From Prunus persica (Eukaryota > Streptophyta > Magnoliopsida > Rosales > Rosaceae), in the NCBI RefSeq assembly GCF_000346465.2, contig NC_034014.1:22144522-22208521 (forward strand): DNA of 64,000 nt, given 5' to 3'. Both the position numbers and the translations under genes were made by a program. A model generated the notes under the pieces. It ran no database searches. It saw only the letters and a list, made by a program, of their open reading frames with translations, and was not told the DNA's origin. Below, piece by piece: positions 12,968-24,515 of this stretch; position 1 is the stretch's first letter; the number at the start of each line of letters is the position of its first letter.

Positions 12968-13071
12968 AAAAAATTTGGACAATTTCTCAATTTATGCATG
13001 TCATTCTTGCACAGGAGCTATGCTAATCTTCTTTGTAACGTTCTAATTTTATTAGAGGTTCCGAAAGGGAC
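12968..13071 (-). pseudogene. U6 snRNA pseudogene
   Basis: The minus strand starts GTCCCTTTCGG and continues with AAGAAGATTAGCAT, then CCTGTGCAAGAATGACA and GCATAAATTGAGAAAT, ending in a T run. This is the full plan of U6, the catalytic spliceosomal RNA. Many differences from functional plant U6 are C-to-T or G-to-A, some in the normally invariant 3' half. A TATATG lies about 30 bases upstream, but the plant upstream sequence element RTCCCACATCG is not visible. A decayed copy is the best reading. Confidence 0.85.
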
Positions 13072-13572
13072 ATCTTGAATAGTTGATATAGTATGTGCAT
13101 ATATTTGTTTATGTAAGAAAGGGCTTTGAAAAGTTGAAGCTATGGTCCTGTTGTCCTCCTATATAAAGTATGGCGGTAAAGAAATATGGCTTGTCTGGCG
13201 GGGAGTAAAAAGCGAATTAAGATGAATAAGAATATTACCTTGACAAGAAAAGCAGAATGCTCAAGTGGGTCTTTCGCTTAATAAAATAGGGCATGATGTT
13301 TAATTTTGATGTGAGAGAGGGATTTGAATCTATTTGGTGCCTTTTCTGTAATATTGTATTTATCTATAGTTTCTAGAGGAGGATATATCAACAAACGCAC
13401 CGACTTTTGATAAAGCAAAAAGCCAAAAAGCTTTGGCTTGCCCCACTTGAACTCTCTTTTGCAAGACTTGTTGGGGGAGGCTTTTCCCACATAGCCATCA
13501 TGCATGCGTTGAAAAGTTGTGAAGGCATAGACCCATGTCACCCCCATTACGGTGACTGTCTTTCGTTCAATC

Positions 13573-13574
<2 letters not shown>

Positions 13575-13614
<40 letters not shown>
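13575..13614. repeat. (AG)n microsatellite
   Basis: About 20 uninterrupted AG units. Confidence 0.95.
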
Positions 13615-13619
<5 letters not shown>

Positions 13620-14484
13620 TCGGTTATATATCCTATATGATTACAAGGAATTTTATCACTTGGTTTGGTAGCATGTTTGATTTGACTGTGTTTCAATTAT
13701 TAGTTAAATAAATTATTATGTAACTGTGACTTGAAATTAATCGTTTAACAACATAACATTAACATATCAAAAAATAAAATTATTATACAAGTTTATGATT
13801 TCAAGTCATTGTGTTTGTCTCCTTGTACATATGTATAATTGGTTCTAATAGAACCTCTTGAAGAAGCAACTTAGATGATTTAAAACAATAAGATTAATAA
13901 TGGAATCCAATAAAATTAAATAAATTAATTCTTAATTTAATAGCATTTCTCTTCTACATGTAGTCTAATCCCCGATGGGCCAAAAGTCCGTCAAAATTGA
14001 AATAGAGAGTATGGAAATTAATTAGGTGGAGTAATCTTAAGCTAAAATGTAGTTTAACAAGAGGTCCCACGAGGGACACTTAGGGGTGGGGAGGCATAGC
14101 CAAATTGACTATGTGGTAGGGGCCTAAGGGGCCAAAAACGGTTGGAAGGATTTAATTTGCCGGCTATATTGGGGCATAAAGTTAAGGCAATAGGGTCCTA
14201 CAAATATAGGGTTCCTACACACTTAGAAAAAGGAGTGTCGTTGGGACATATATATATATGGGTGGTTGTTGTTGGTGGAGGAGCACCCATATGCTTTGCT
14301 TTGCTTTACTTGTGTATGGGAGAGCACTCAGCAGGACATGCTCAATTGACCATAAGCATGGCATGGCCATCAATCCATCGATCCAATTCCAAGATATTAA
14401 ACATTATCCGCTTCTTGAATTTATGATTCAATGTATGTTGTAGTTTATAATCTATTAAAAAAAAAAAAGGATTCAAGTATATGT

Positions 14485-14590
14485 TTTCTTCATAAAAGAG
14501 AGTGTTTTTTCACACAAACAATCATGGTGTCATGAGAATTCGAATACGAGATTCTTAATACGCAAATGAAGACATTTTTCTACTAAATTA
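14485..14590 (-). repeat. SINE-like repeat
   Basis: The minus strand has a B-box-like TATTCGAATTCTCATGACA, then TTGTTTGTGTGAAAAAACAC. The same layout occurs at 15840-15935 and 21030-21166. Confidence 0.45.
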
Positions 14591-15839
14591 AAACCCATTA
14601 ACATTATTGCATGCATGTTAATTAAATAAAAATGTGACTGATTATAAAAGATGTCCTACGATGCAATGCTATATCACTAAGAGAAAGTGGGGTTTGCTAA
14701 ATGCTGGCCATGTGGCTGGTTGATATGCAATCATAGTCTGAATGGATTTGAGACTCAAGTAGCCGAGCCAGCCGTAGAGCATATCAAGTGGAATTTGCAA
14801 ATTGCATGTCTAAATTGAAACCCCCTAAGCCCTAGTTCACATGGGAATCGACTAAAGTGGATTACAGGTACATGAATTGACAGTGATCGGGTTACAATAC
14901 AAGAAAAGCTTTTGTTAGTATCAGGATGTTAGTGATTATAAATCAAACACAATTTTCCTACGTCAGAAAAGTAGGTTTCTAAAATAGCCTATGTTAAACG
15001 AAACGATTGATTTAAATTTCACCAAATTTTTTTGAGATAAAACTCAGCATGATATTTGGGACGATTAGGAATAATGTTGTGTGACATGCGGACGTGTAAA
15101 GTTGAGCGGTCAAATCTTTTACCCTAATTATGGACACATACTGATTTGGAGTTGCCTAGTGAATAATTTTTATCCCACAAGTATGACATTTGATTTTCAA
15201 CCCTAGAGTCTCAATCGATGACTCTACCTTTGAAGGTTGTCCTCTTGTAGTAAGTATACTTTCCATGTTTTTTTTGCTATTAGTTTTTCATGTGAATGTT
15301 GTTCTTTTTTTCTTTCTCTTACAAATGATTAAAATCCTAGAAAATTTTCCCAATTTCGCCGTCAATTTGGGGCTGCCCTAACTCATCCCAAAGTGGGAAC
15401 GGCTATATGTTCATGGGCCCATCTGTTCATAGCCCCAATGTCTCGAGGCTTGTAAAACTTGAAGAACACAAACGCAATTAGGCTAGCAAAGGCCGAAATC
15501 CTGGTCCAAAGAAGGCTTGGTGTGCAAATCAGAGGCACCCGTACAGAGTTCGGAAGTGCTTAAGGGAAGGAATCAACAATATTAGATCAAGGGTGATTCA
15601 TGTAAGAATTGATTGCCCCATATCAAGGGGTGGAATTTGGATTTGACAAGGATCAATGAAATGACCGCTTTGATCTGACCACCTCTCTCTAGGTTTGAGT
15701 CCTTCCTATAAGTAGAGAAAAACTTGAGGGGGACTTCCTTTTCATGTAGACCGCAAAAATGAACTCTCGTTACATGTTCCAAAGGTGAAGTTAGGTTAAA
15801 TTAATCTGACATAGTTTTTTATTTTTTATTTAGTACAAG

Positions 15840-15935
15840 TAATAGTCTAAACTGCATGAGAATGAGATTTCTCACACACACACAAAACTATGATGTCGTG
15901 GGAATTCGAACTTGAGAACTCTAGTCTGACATAGT
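15840..15935 (-). repeat. SINE-like repeat
   Basis: The minus strand has AGTTCGAATTCCCACGACAT, followed by GTGTGTGTGTGAGAAATCTC and GCAGTTTAGACTATTACTTG. The end matches the 21-kb copy (GTAGTTTAGATTATAG). Confidence 0.5.
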
Positions 15936-17302
15936 TTTATTTGCATAAGCAAAATATGCAACACAAAATAGTGAAGGATCCGTAATTGTAAGTAATATAT
16001 ACTAGTGACCTTACTTGATTTAAAACAATAATTATATCTACCCCACATGAAAATAACAAAGTTCACTCTAGCTACATGAAAAGCAGAGGATCCTAACTCA
16101 TAGTTCTTGTCGAATTTGACACATTAATAATGAAAACAGCATGAATTTTAGAAGTAGTGGAGGCAAGTCCTTGTATTGGACTAGGGGAATTGGGGGTGTG
16201 GGGTTGGGGAGCAATGACTTGGGGGTTAAGATTTCCCTCAAAAGAAGCAATGAATCATATACCACGATCTCTCCTAGCCACAATAAACTAAAAAAAGACA
16301 AAGAAAGGTCAAACTTCTCCATCCCAAGTTATTTGCTTCCAAGTGGTTTGGGCATCCAAGCATATTCCACGCTTATCAACTGGCCAACATAAGTTGACTG
16401 AATATGTATTCATGGTGAATACGTACACATACAAATATTTTCTTCTCGCACCCACTCAAAGCCTCCAAGACCCAAAGTTGGAGAATTTGACACTTTTTTT
16501 GTTTTTTTTTGTTTTGCTTTGGTTATCTAATCACACAATTGTAGGGCAACCTTTATGTCAACGTAGATGATATTTTATTTATGGCATTTAGATTATGGGG
16601 AATATAATTTTATGGTCAAACCACAATCATGGCCAGATGCCCTTTGCTTTTCCAGTTGAAATTTCGAAGGGAATGGATACGTGTAATGATTTGAAGATCT
16701 AAGAATTCGAAGAAAGGATTTTTTTAAGTGAGTTTGAAATGCTGCAGGTGCTGGTTCTTACTTTTTATATATATAATTTTGAGGGCATATTTGCATGCAT
16801 AATTGAATATTCTTAAACAATTTGCCACTCTTCTTTTTGCTTTTTTCTTGATCAAGTTTGCCTCTGAATTGGGCGCACAACACCACAATCATTCAGATCG
16901 ACAAATAAAATCACTCAATCGTCTTTCCCTCTTTATCTATTTGTGTGTTAGAACTTGAAACCTCTTAAATATGGGGAGATAAAAGTATCACTAAATTAGT
17001 AGTAATGGTATTCTTTGACTAAATTATAACAATAAACTTGGATTAGTAGCACTTTTCCAATCACTATTCTTCATTCAAAGCTTTGGCATGTCTAGTTACT
17101 GGTTACCCTTCTCTAGTAGTTGTGAACTTAAGATGGTGGTGCAGCATGTGGGAAGGGACTGGTGCAACGGTAGCTTGTTCTCAGGATTTAGCTTTCTCTT
17201 TGTTTTGTATTGGTCTGAATGTTTGGAAATGGGTCTCATTTATGCTAATTTTCTGTTTTGATTTCTGTTGGGCCGAGGTTTTGTACTTATGCCAATAAGT
17301 TA

Positions 17303-17618
17303 GAGCATTCATAATGGTTGTTCGTTCACTGTAATAGTTCAATAAATTGATTTTTTTGGCATCTATTGAATTGAACTGCAATTTTACTTGCAATGGTACA
17401 GTTCTATAGCTTCATATCAATAATTATATCTACCTACACGTTTTTTTAAGTAAATAAAATAAAAGTTATAAATTTAATAACACTAAAAATTGTACCATTG
17501 CAATATTCTCAAAAAGATCTTTAAACAAAGATCAATTTTGAATATATTTGAAAAAAAAAATGTAATCGATGTATTTTTTCTATTGCATTCAACTATTGAA
17601 CAGTCATTATTGATGTTC
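17303..17618. mobile_element. Tourist-like MITE (PIF/Harbinger)
   Basis: The 316-bp segment starts GAGCATTCATAATGG and ends, as inverted repeat, TCATTATTGATGTTC. It is flanked on both sides by TTA (17300-17302 and 17619-17621), the 3-bp TWA duplication typical of PIF/Harbinger. It has no coding capacity. Confidence 0.7.
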
Positions 17619-18088
17619 TTAACAACATAATGCATTAATTGATTTTTTTTTTATTAGCATGTGAGTCTCATGGTTAGCCTATTTTAGGGTTCTCGAAAAA
17701 GAACACATGCAAGAATTTCATATATTGAAGACAATAAAATAGAATAGCAAGAATTTCTAAAATCGGAATCCACAAAATTTGGGAATTTCATGATTCTATT
17801 GCCGGACATGCAAGAGATTGGAGAACTGAGAAACGAAATTCACATTGACAATAGGTAAGGAAATGAAAAGTTGGAGAAGTTAAAACAAAAATTCACATTA
17901 ACAATAGCTATTTAAAGGGAAGGGCTTGCACCATGATTTCTAGGCCTGTGGCCGGCCCGATATTTAAGTTAATAAATAATATTTTATAAATATACTAAAT
18001 TAATATTAATTATACTTATATTTAATTAAAATATTTGAAAGAATATAATGACCCATTTACTATTAACATGAATTATTATTGCATTTAA

Positions 18089-18353
18089 TCTATATATATA
18101 AAGCAAAAGGCAGAGAATGGTGAAACATTCCAAATACCAGAAAATGCCCTTGGTTAATGCAAACATTAAGAATTGAAATTATTAATTAAATGAGGATAAT
18201 ATGGTAAATTCACAATTTTTCGTATTAAAAAAATTAAAAAAAAAAAAATTCAGATAATGGATCCTATTTTTATGAAACACAAATATCCATTATCTTTTTT
18301 AATTCTAAAATAAATTTAAATTTAAAAAAAAACCGCGCGTGCAGAGAGGCTAG
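18089..18353 (+). mobile_element. Short non-autonomous Helitron, copy 1
   Basis: The 265-bp element starts TCTATATATATAAAGC and ends GCAGAGAGGCTAG. The 5' TC, 3' CTAG and insertion between A and T fit Helitrons. Three minus-strand relatives are at 44876-45174, 51047-51313 and 51314-51609. Confidence 0.65.
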
Positions 18354-18422
18354 TATTCTTATAAAAGTAAGCTAGTATTAATGATCATTGTATTTAATTA
18401 AGCATAATTATATTTAATTAAA

Positions 18423-18899
18423 AGTGCTGCTAAACGAACCTTAAAATTAACTGAGTACATCATATGATCTAAGTACATCATAATATTTTAATTAAAATGT
18501 AAAATTAACTAAGTACACCATATAAAACCAAAAAATACTCCTGGTACACTCTAATATTTGTAGCATTATTTTATAGTTGATTTTCAGCTTGATTTTTTAA
18601 TAGTGTTTATAAATCTTTGACTTTTCATATGGATTTATGCTTATATTAAAACTGTTGAAACTTTTTTTGCACTTCCAACTTCTTGCAATCACCACCTCTT
18701 TCGTTAAAAACACAATAGGACAAGCAATCTCTTGATCAGGGTTGAATATGATTAGTATAGTGTACTTATTAAAATTATATTTGTTTTACAATTCCATATA
18801 TCCTTTTTGGTCATTTTATATTAGGGTAAATACATAATTCAATATATACTTTTATAGTAAGGTGTACTTAGTTAATTTTAAGGTTCATTTAACACACTC
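18423..18899. mobile_element. MULE-like MITE, copy 1
   Basis: Terminal inverted repeats of about 35 bp: left contains AACGAACCTTAAAATTAACT, and the right end mirrors it. Flanks TTAATTAAA and TTAATTAAT agree at 8 of 9 bases, fitting a 9-bp Mutator-type duplication. A longer relative is at 49994-50809. The interior is non-coding. Confidence 0.6.
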
Positions 18900-19362
18900 T
18901 TAATTAATTATATGAGGCTTATTTGATATGCCATATAGGACCCCCCGTGAGCTTGAAATTTTTTGGCCCTTTCATAAGGCCTGGGCTTAGTCTATTTAAG
19001 ATAGGGCTGGCCTGATTAGTTTAACCCACAGAACCCAAAAAACTCGTGCCTAAGTAGGGTATGGGCTAACCCCCATAAACTGGACCATTTTACAGGCTTA
19101 CTTTCTATTTTTATAAATTAGGGTTAATTACAGTTTAGTACTCCGTGATTTCACCTTTAAGACATGTTAGTCACTATTTTTTCAATTTTTACAATCACAT
19201 ACCTCGATCTTTTAAATTTGTTACAATGTTGTTCCGCCGTTAGGGTTTTTGTTAGATCTCTCCGTTAGTTGCCAACGTGGCACTATTGATCCCACATTTT
19301 TCAATTTTTATTAATTTTAAATTGATTAAAATATGAATAAAATATTTTTAAAAAATTATAAG

Positions 19363-19401
<39 letters not shown>

Positions 19402-19692
19402 GTTTCCTTTGATCTTGGCTGGTCTTTCTGAACTCCAGAAACCCATTTTATCCATCTGGGTCTTTCATCATCTTAGCTTTTGTCCTATTTTTCTATTAAA
19501 GTTGGGATTTTGGGGTCAAAATCCACAAACCCATCTTGAAACTCTACCTCTCTCTCTCTCTCTCTCCCCCCATGACCAGAACCCAGAACCCTAGCTCCCA
19601 CGAACCCATAACCCACCTGCAATTTTCTTCCCCCCTCCCTTTCTCCTGCATTCCTCATGACCACCACCCTTCAACCCACGAACCCGAAACCC

Positions 19693-19792
19693 NNNNNNNN
19701 NNNNNNNNNNNNNNNNNNNNNNNNNNNNNNNNNNNNNNNNNNNNNNNNNNNNNNNNNNNNNNNNNNNNNNNNNNNNNNNNNNNNNNNNNNNN
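19693..19792. other. Assembly gap (100 N)
   Basis: Exactly 100 N, the conventional placeholder for a gap of unknown size. It lies in the interior of the MULE. Confidence 0.99.
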
Positions 19793-19872
19793 TGTTTCTA
19801 TTTAAGTAGACATCTCAAGGAACTTAACAAGAAAAGATAATAAAAAGAAGGAAAAAAGAAAAAGCATAGATC

Positions 19873-20181
19873 TCATGTATAAATTGATTGCGAATCCGAG
19901 CTCAATAGCTGGTGTTCTTGAGAAATTGTCCCAATTTCTCTCAATGCAGGGTCCAAAACGTCGACGTCGTCAAAACTCTGGAGCCCTTTTGCAAAAGCCT
20001 TTCGGAAAAGCTTGAAAATCTGATGGAACTCCGAGAACAAGTTGTCTTGGTCTGAGTGTACGGTGGAGGATTCAGGTTGGGGGAAGAAGCAAGTCGCAGA
20101 GGGGATGGGGAAATGCAGGGAGAAGAGAGATAGATTTATTATTATTATTATTATTATTATTGTTTTTAATATTTTATTCAT
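19873..20181 (-). CDS. Unrecognised ORF inside the MULE, possible captured exon
   Basis: A 102-residue frame. Its start is an artefact of an ATT microsatellite (an isoleucine run), but from about residue 25 it reads as a mixed, soluble sequence containing FSEFHQIFKLFRKAFAKG and LREIGTISQEHQLLSSDSQ. I do not recognise the family. It lies between the long inverted repeats and beside an assembly gap, so it may be one exon of a captured host gene. Expression is unknown. Confidence 0.35.
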   Translation of the reverse strand: MNKILKTIIIIIIIINLSLFSLHFPIPSATCFFPQPESSTVHSDQDNLFSEFHQIFKLFRKAFAKGLQSFDDVDVLDPALREIGTISQEHQLLSSDSQSIYT

Positions 20182-20739
20182 ATTTTAATCAATTGAAAAT
20201 TAATAAAAATTAAAAAATGTGGGACTCACAATGCACTTAGGCAACTAATAGAGAAATATGACGGAAACTCTAACAGTGGAATCACATTGTAACAAATTTA
20301 AAAATTCAGAGTATGTTATTGTAAAAATTAAAAAGATAGAGACTGACATGTCTTAAGGGTGTAACCACAAAGTACTGAAGTGTAATTAATCCTATAAATT
20401 ATAATGCCTTTCATTTTTAATGAAATGAGTTACTTTGGAAAAAAAAAAATTTCCAATGCACCAAAAATTTGTTCACATTTTGATATCATGTTTATAATGA
20501 TGTGGCATAGGCCATTTAAACAGAGCACTTAATGCTATTAATGCCACCTTGAAAGTGTATGGAAGTAGCATCATTTTGACAACTGCTAATAAATTTGCAA
20601 AACATGCCAACAATATTATTTTATCTTTTTCCTCAATATAATAACATGTACTTCATTGTGGTAGTAGAGCAAAACATGCCAAATCACATTTTTTTCAGGT
20701 CAGTCACCCTCCAAGTTTCAACAGGGGAATTTCGATATA

Positions 20740-20951
20740 GGGAGTTACTGTACTTTTGACACAAACAACTAATTTTTATACTTCATCACAACGCTTTTTG
20801 TAAGTGTAAGTAAAATAAAACATTCCAGATCGTTTAATTTGAAGCTTATATCGTCCAAACTTTTCACGGACTGCATAACTGACGTTACAATTCCGGATAT
20901 CTATCCTGGTTACTCTATCCACGTTAGTCTTTGCATTGTTATTGTAGAATT
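20740..20951 (-). pseudogene. Phytocyanin-like (cupredoxin) exon-2 fragment, copy A
   Basis: On the minus strand an acceptor (TTTGTCACAG) is followed by a frame reading FYNNNAKTNVDRV, then NCNV, FGRYKLQIKRSGMFYFTY and a Cys. This has the layout of the second exon of plant phytocyanin or early-nodulin-like genes: F-Y, K-x-N-V near a Cu-ligand His, C-N, G-x-Y-x-L, F-Y-F, Cys, then V-C-V. The His expected in KHNV is Thr here and HC is RC, so copper binding is not expected. A TAA at 20776-20778 interrupts the frame before the final V-V-C-V-K strand. No exon 1 was found upstream (to the right). Confidence 0.5.
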
Positions 20952-21029
20952 CTGTGACAAAGAATCATTATACAAGTTAATTACCAACCGACGAGAGTGC
21001 AATACCACAAAATATTGAGACGTTTTTTG

Positions 21030-21166
21030 TATACGAGCTATAATCTAAACTACAAAGGGGATGAGGTTTCTTACACACACATTACCAATGTGCTATGGAG
21101 GTTAAAACCTAACCAATGATTTACAAGTCAATGTCATTTTCCCACTAAGCTAGAGCCCGTTGGTAC
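21030..21166 (-). repeat. SINE-like repeat, best copy
   Basis: The minus strand begins GGGCTCTAGCTTAGTGG, an A-box-like tRNA start (TAGCTTAGTGG). It continues to a degenerate B box, GGTTAGGTTTTAACC, and ends GTGTGTGTAAGAAACCTCAT and TAGTTTAGATTATAG, shared with the copy at 15840-15935. Confidence 0.5.
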
Positions 21167-21497
21167 AAACTACAAAGACATTAAATATTAAGATTAACTA
21201 CATAAACCCCCCTAAATTATTAAGCATTTTTTCAAGTTCATACACGATTTCTTGGACATTTACAAGGGAGAAGGATGGTGTATGAGTTGATTGTCAGGAT
21301 TGTGTTGTTGCGTTTTGGGGTGGGGGTGGGGGTGGTGGAGGATGGGGATTTCTGGGTTTTTATTTTATTTTATATATATATATATATATATTATAATGAA
21401 TATTATTTTGTTAGTTTATCTTTGAAGAGAAAATTCGGATTTTTAAATATTTTTTTCCCACCCAAAATTCTGTGTAATACCCTGAAAAATTCCAAGT

Positions 21498-21757
21498 TGT
21501 TATAAAACTAGAGGGAGAAAATGTAGAGAGAAGTGATATGTTAAAGACAAAGTTTCACCATGTTTATTCCCCCTTAAATCTTTGGTAGAACCACCTATTT
21601 ATAGGCTTACAAGATAGGAGATTAAATACCATCATTTACAATATACCTATAGGTTACAAGCATTAATTACAAATACTTAGTGCATAGGTTACATAAAATC
21701 CAACGGTGGAATATTAAGAGGTATGGTGGTCATCCACCAACTCATGCATTTACAACA
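21498..21757 (-). repeat. 3' LTR of the young copia element
   Basis: Direct repeat of 24516-24775, TG...CA termini. It contains a TATTTATAGG stretch. Confidence 0.9.
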
Positions 21758-23488
21758 CTCCCCCTTGGATGTCCACCATACAATGACATAGTTCCCTCAT
21801 TAAAAACCTTGCTTGGAAAACCCAGTGGGACAAAACCAAAGCGAAGGGAAAAAGAGTGAAACTTTCTTCTGAATCATTGATATGGTGTTGGATGAGCTTA
21901 TATTATCTCGTTAAAACCTTGCTAGGAAAAACCCAGTGGGACAAAAACCTAGTCGAAGGGAAAAAGAGTACAACGCGCATATGCCTTGAATGTAGTAGAA
22001 TTGAGATGCTCCCCCTGATTGATATCTCCCCCTGATTAATATATCTCCTTCTCTGATTTGAGCAATACAAGCAACATTGTCTTCATACATGATCATCTAT
22101 CACACTATTCAACCTGCTTTTCACTTTTCAAATGATTGAAATCTTTAGGAGTATCAACAACTAATTTAGTAGTTAGAATATGTTACAACAATATCAAATT
22201 TGAATTCAAAATACTCAAACTCTTAGTGTTAACTCTTAATTCAGAATATTGTGGTACTTTATATCCTTCAAGAGGTTGCTTCATCTGATATATCTCAAAT
22301 ATTTCATGAGCTTTGAGGATTTCCATGTACCATATAGTCTTAATAAATATGCATTTGACACATGCTATAAGTTTCGCGTTAAAGTAACAACTGCACTTAT
22401 AGAAATATGGATGCATTTACGATGAGATGAGATACTAAAACCACATGTCTCTCCCAGGAAACCTTGTGTCATATTAGTGATCTTATTTCACTTCACAAAC
22501 ACCAATTCATAACCTTCATACTTAACATTTGTAATTTGGTGTTTGAGTTATAGGTTCAATATCCAACCCTTCTTATTTAGTGATAAATGGAATTGCCTAT
22601 TTCCATTTTTGGCCAATCACTTAACTTGTTGACATTCATGAAACGTGATTTAATATAATCATAGCCCTTTGATGATTGTAGTAGCTACTAATAAACCAAA
22701 TGTATCATCGATTTGTGATCCCACAATTCTCATGTGCATGCGCATGCATAATTTATAAGCATCTCATTACTTTAGGGTACCAATGCCTCTTCAGGGGCTT
22801 ATGTTGTCACTTATGGGACAAACATCTCTTTTACAATGAATTATTTAGAATATGTGGATCATAACCTCCTATATAGCGTTATTTTTTATAGGGCTTGAAT
22901 TTTTCAAATAATCTCCATTTCTGAGGAGTTAAGTCTTTAGAACCTATATTTCTGACATGCTTCAGGCATGCATTATATATATAGTCACCATGTTAATGGA
23001 TTGTGATACGAGAATATCAATCCATGTTAGCATATGTACAACTTATATATGCATTATCTTGATGAGACAAAAGCGGATTGATTCAACACTATTTCACGAC
23101 GTTCTTTAGGAATTGTCATTTCTCCCCCTAACGGCGGGAAAATTGTCTCAAAATGTAGGAAAATAAACTCACAGTCGTTATCAAATATGTGACCATTTTA
23201 GTAGGCACATTCAGTAAAACTGGTGAAGTGATCCATAATTAGATGTTGTATAGGCTCACAAATATCCCCTTGAATTATTTCAGGAAAGATGGCTCAAGTT
23301 AATTTTTGACTGAGATGATCTTATGACAGCTTTTATTTGTGAGCGTTCTTTGTAATGATATTGTTGGACAAGACAATAATTCGAGTCTTTAAACGATGTC
23401 CTTACAAATTTATAAAAATCTTATGCATCATTGTGGGACATGGATTGCCAAGATAGTCATGTCACAACATAAAAGTTACTCGGTCAAT

Positions 23489-24260
23489 GAACTTCTAGTT
23501 CATGACATCATAATCTTCAACTATAATAGTTGTGTAATATTGGGGCCTCAAGAACTTTTGGTTCATAACATCATAAACTTCCTACCCACAAAAGAAAGTA
23601 GGAAGTTTCTCCAATAGACGCCTCTGGCTATCAATATTGGGGCGGTAATACAAAACATTACCATTGTAAAACGAAATTAATTAATAACCTAACATAAATA
23701 AAATAAAATATAATAAAATAAGTAAAGTGGTATAAACAAGGAATAAAATAAATCAATTAAAGATTATGAAATTCCAAGATAATCCAATATTAATGTGGAT
23801 TCAATATGTAGATAAAACTACAAGTTTAAGAATTGGATTTCCAACCAATTCAGGTTCATATAGGCACAAATAAGTAATGAACTTCAAGTTCATATATAGT
23901 ATTAAGATCCATGAAAAACTATGAACTTCAGGTTCATATCAATATATATTCGAAACTTCAGATACGAATACGTAGATCTAAATAAATTGAATTAATAGTT
24001 GTGCTTTGAACTTCATACTCAAATCGATGTATATGCACTCGAAACTTCTGGTTCAAGTTCTTGACATATGTAGGCCTCATGGAATTCTGATTTTGATTAA
24101 TACAAAATCGAGGAGTTTTATGTCCTTATGTGCTCTTTAAATTCGCGGAACTTCACGCCCTCAATTATTTGGAATCAAAGAACTTCAGGTTCTGATTCAA
24201 TCAAAAGGACTCTATATCCTAATCTAGTTATATGATGAGGATCACGGAACTTCGGGCCCC
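23489..24260. repeat. Dispersed palindromic motif GAACTTCAGGTTC in the copia leader
   Basis: About ten copies of an imperfect palindrome (GAACTTCNNGTTC) recur every 30-120 bases, for example at 23489-23501, 23552-23564, 23879-23891, 23923-23935 and 24180-24192, with degenerate copies between and after. They fill the region where the leader and gag of the element would be. Confidence 0.7.
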
Positions 24261-24515
24261 TGATCTTTTGTATAATTCAAACTCATCATAATAATTAAGA
24301 TCATACTTAAAATTAAATAAACAAACAAATAAAAACAAAAATATGGCATTATATTCATGTGTAATAAGAATAAGAATTTTTTTCTTAAACAAGCATGATG
24401 AAGTCTGATGGTGAGTACAAAGAAACTCTATACCATGTGATGACTCTAGCTCATATAAGAAGAAAGAAAATTCAGAGAAAGAAAACATACCAAGAGCAAT
24501 GTCGTGCTGATAACG

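Larger units (their letters stand above)
13615..17302. other. Intergenic, no gene recognised
   Basis: AT-rich spacer with two SINE-like copies (about 14485-14590 and 15840-15935). A less AT-rich block at 15380-15790 could be an old LTR remnant, but no termini were found. No coding exon is supported. Confidence 0.45.
19121..20392. mobile_element. MULE with long terminal inverted repeats and a non-transposase interior
   Basis: The ends are inverted repeats of roughly 220 bp, starting GGGTTAATTACAGTTTAGTA on the left and mirrored on the right. An exact 9-bp duplication TATAAATTA flanks it (19112-19120 and 20393-20401), typical of Mutator-like elements. No MURA transposase is visible. The interior is less AT-rich than its surroundings. 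It holds (CT)n tracts, a pyrimidine-rich leader-like stretch and, on the minus strand, an ORF at 19873-20181 whose last two thirds look like ordinary protein. This resembles a Pack-MULE that captured gene pieces. A 100-N gap lies inside. Confidence 0.75.

Noticed and set aside
15380..15790. Less AT-rich block with a 66-codon ORF, thought to be a solo LTR or gene
   Set aside because: No termini, target duplication, domain or splice structure was found.
24228..24488. 86-codon minus-strand ORF at the start of the young copia interior
   Set aside because: In gag position but without any gag feature; Phe/Leu-rich low-complexity frame in AT-rich leader.
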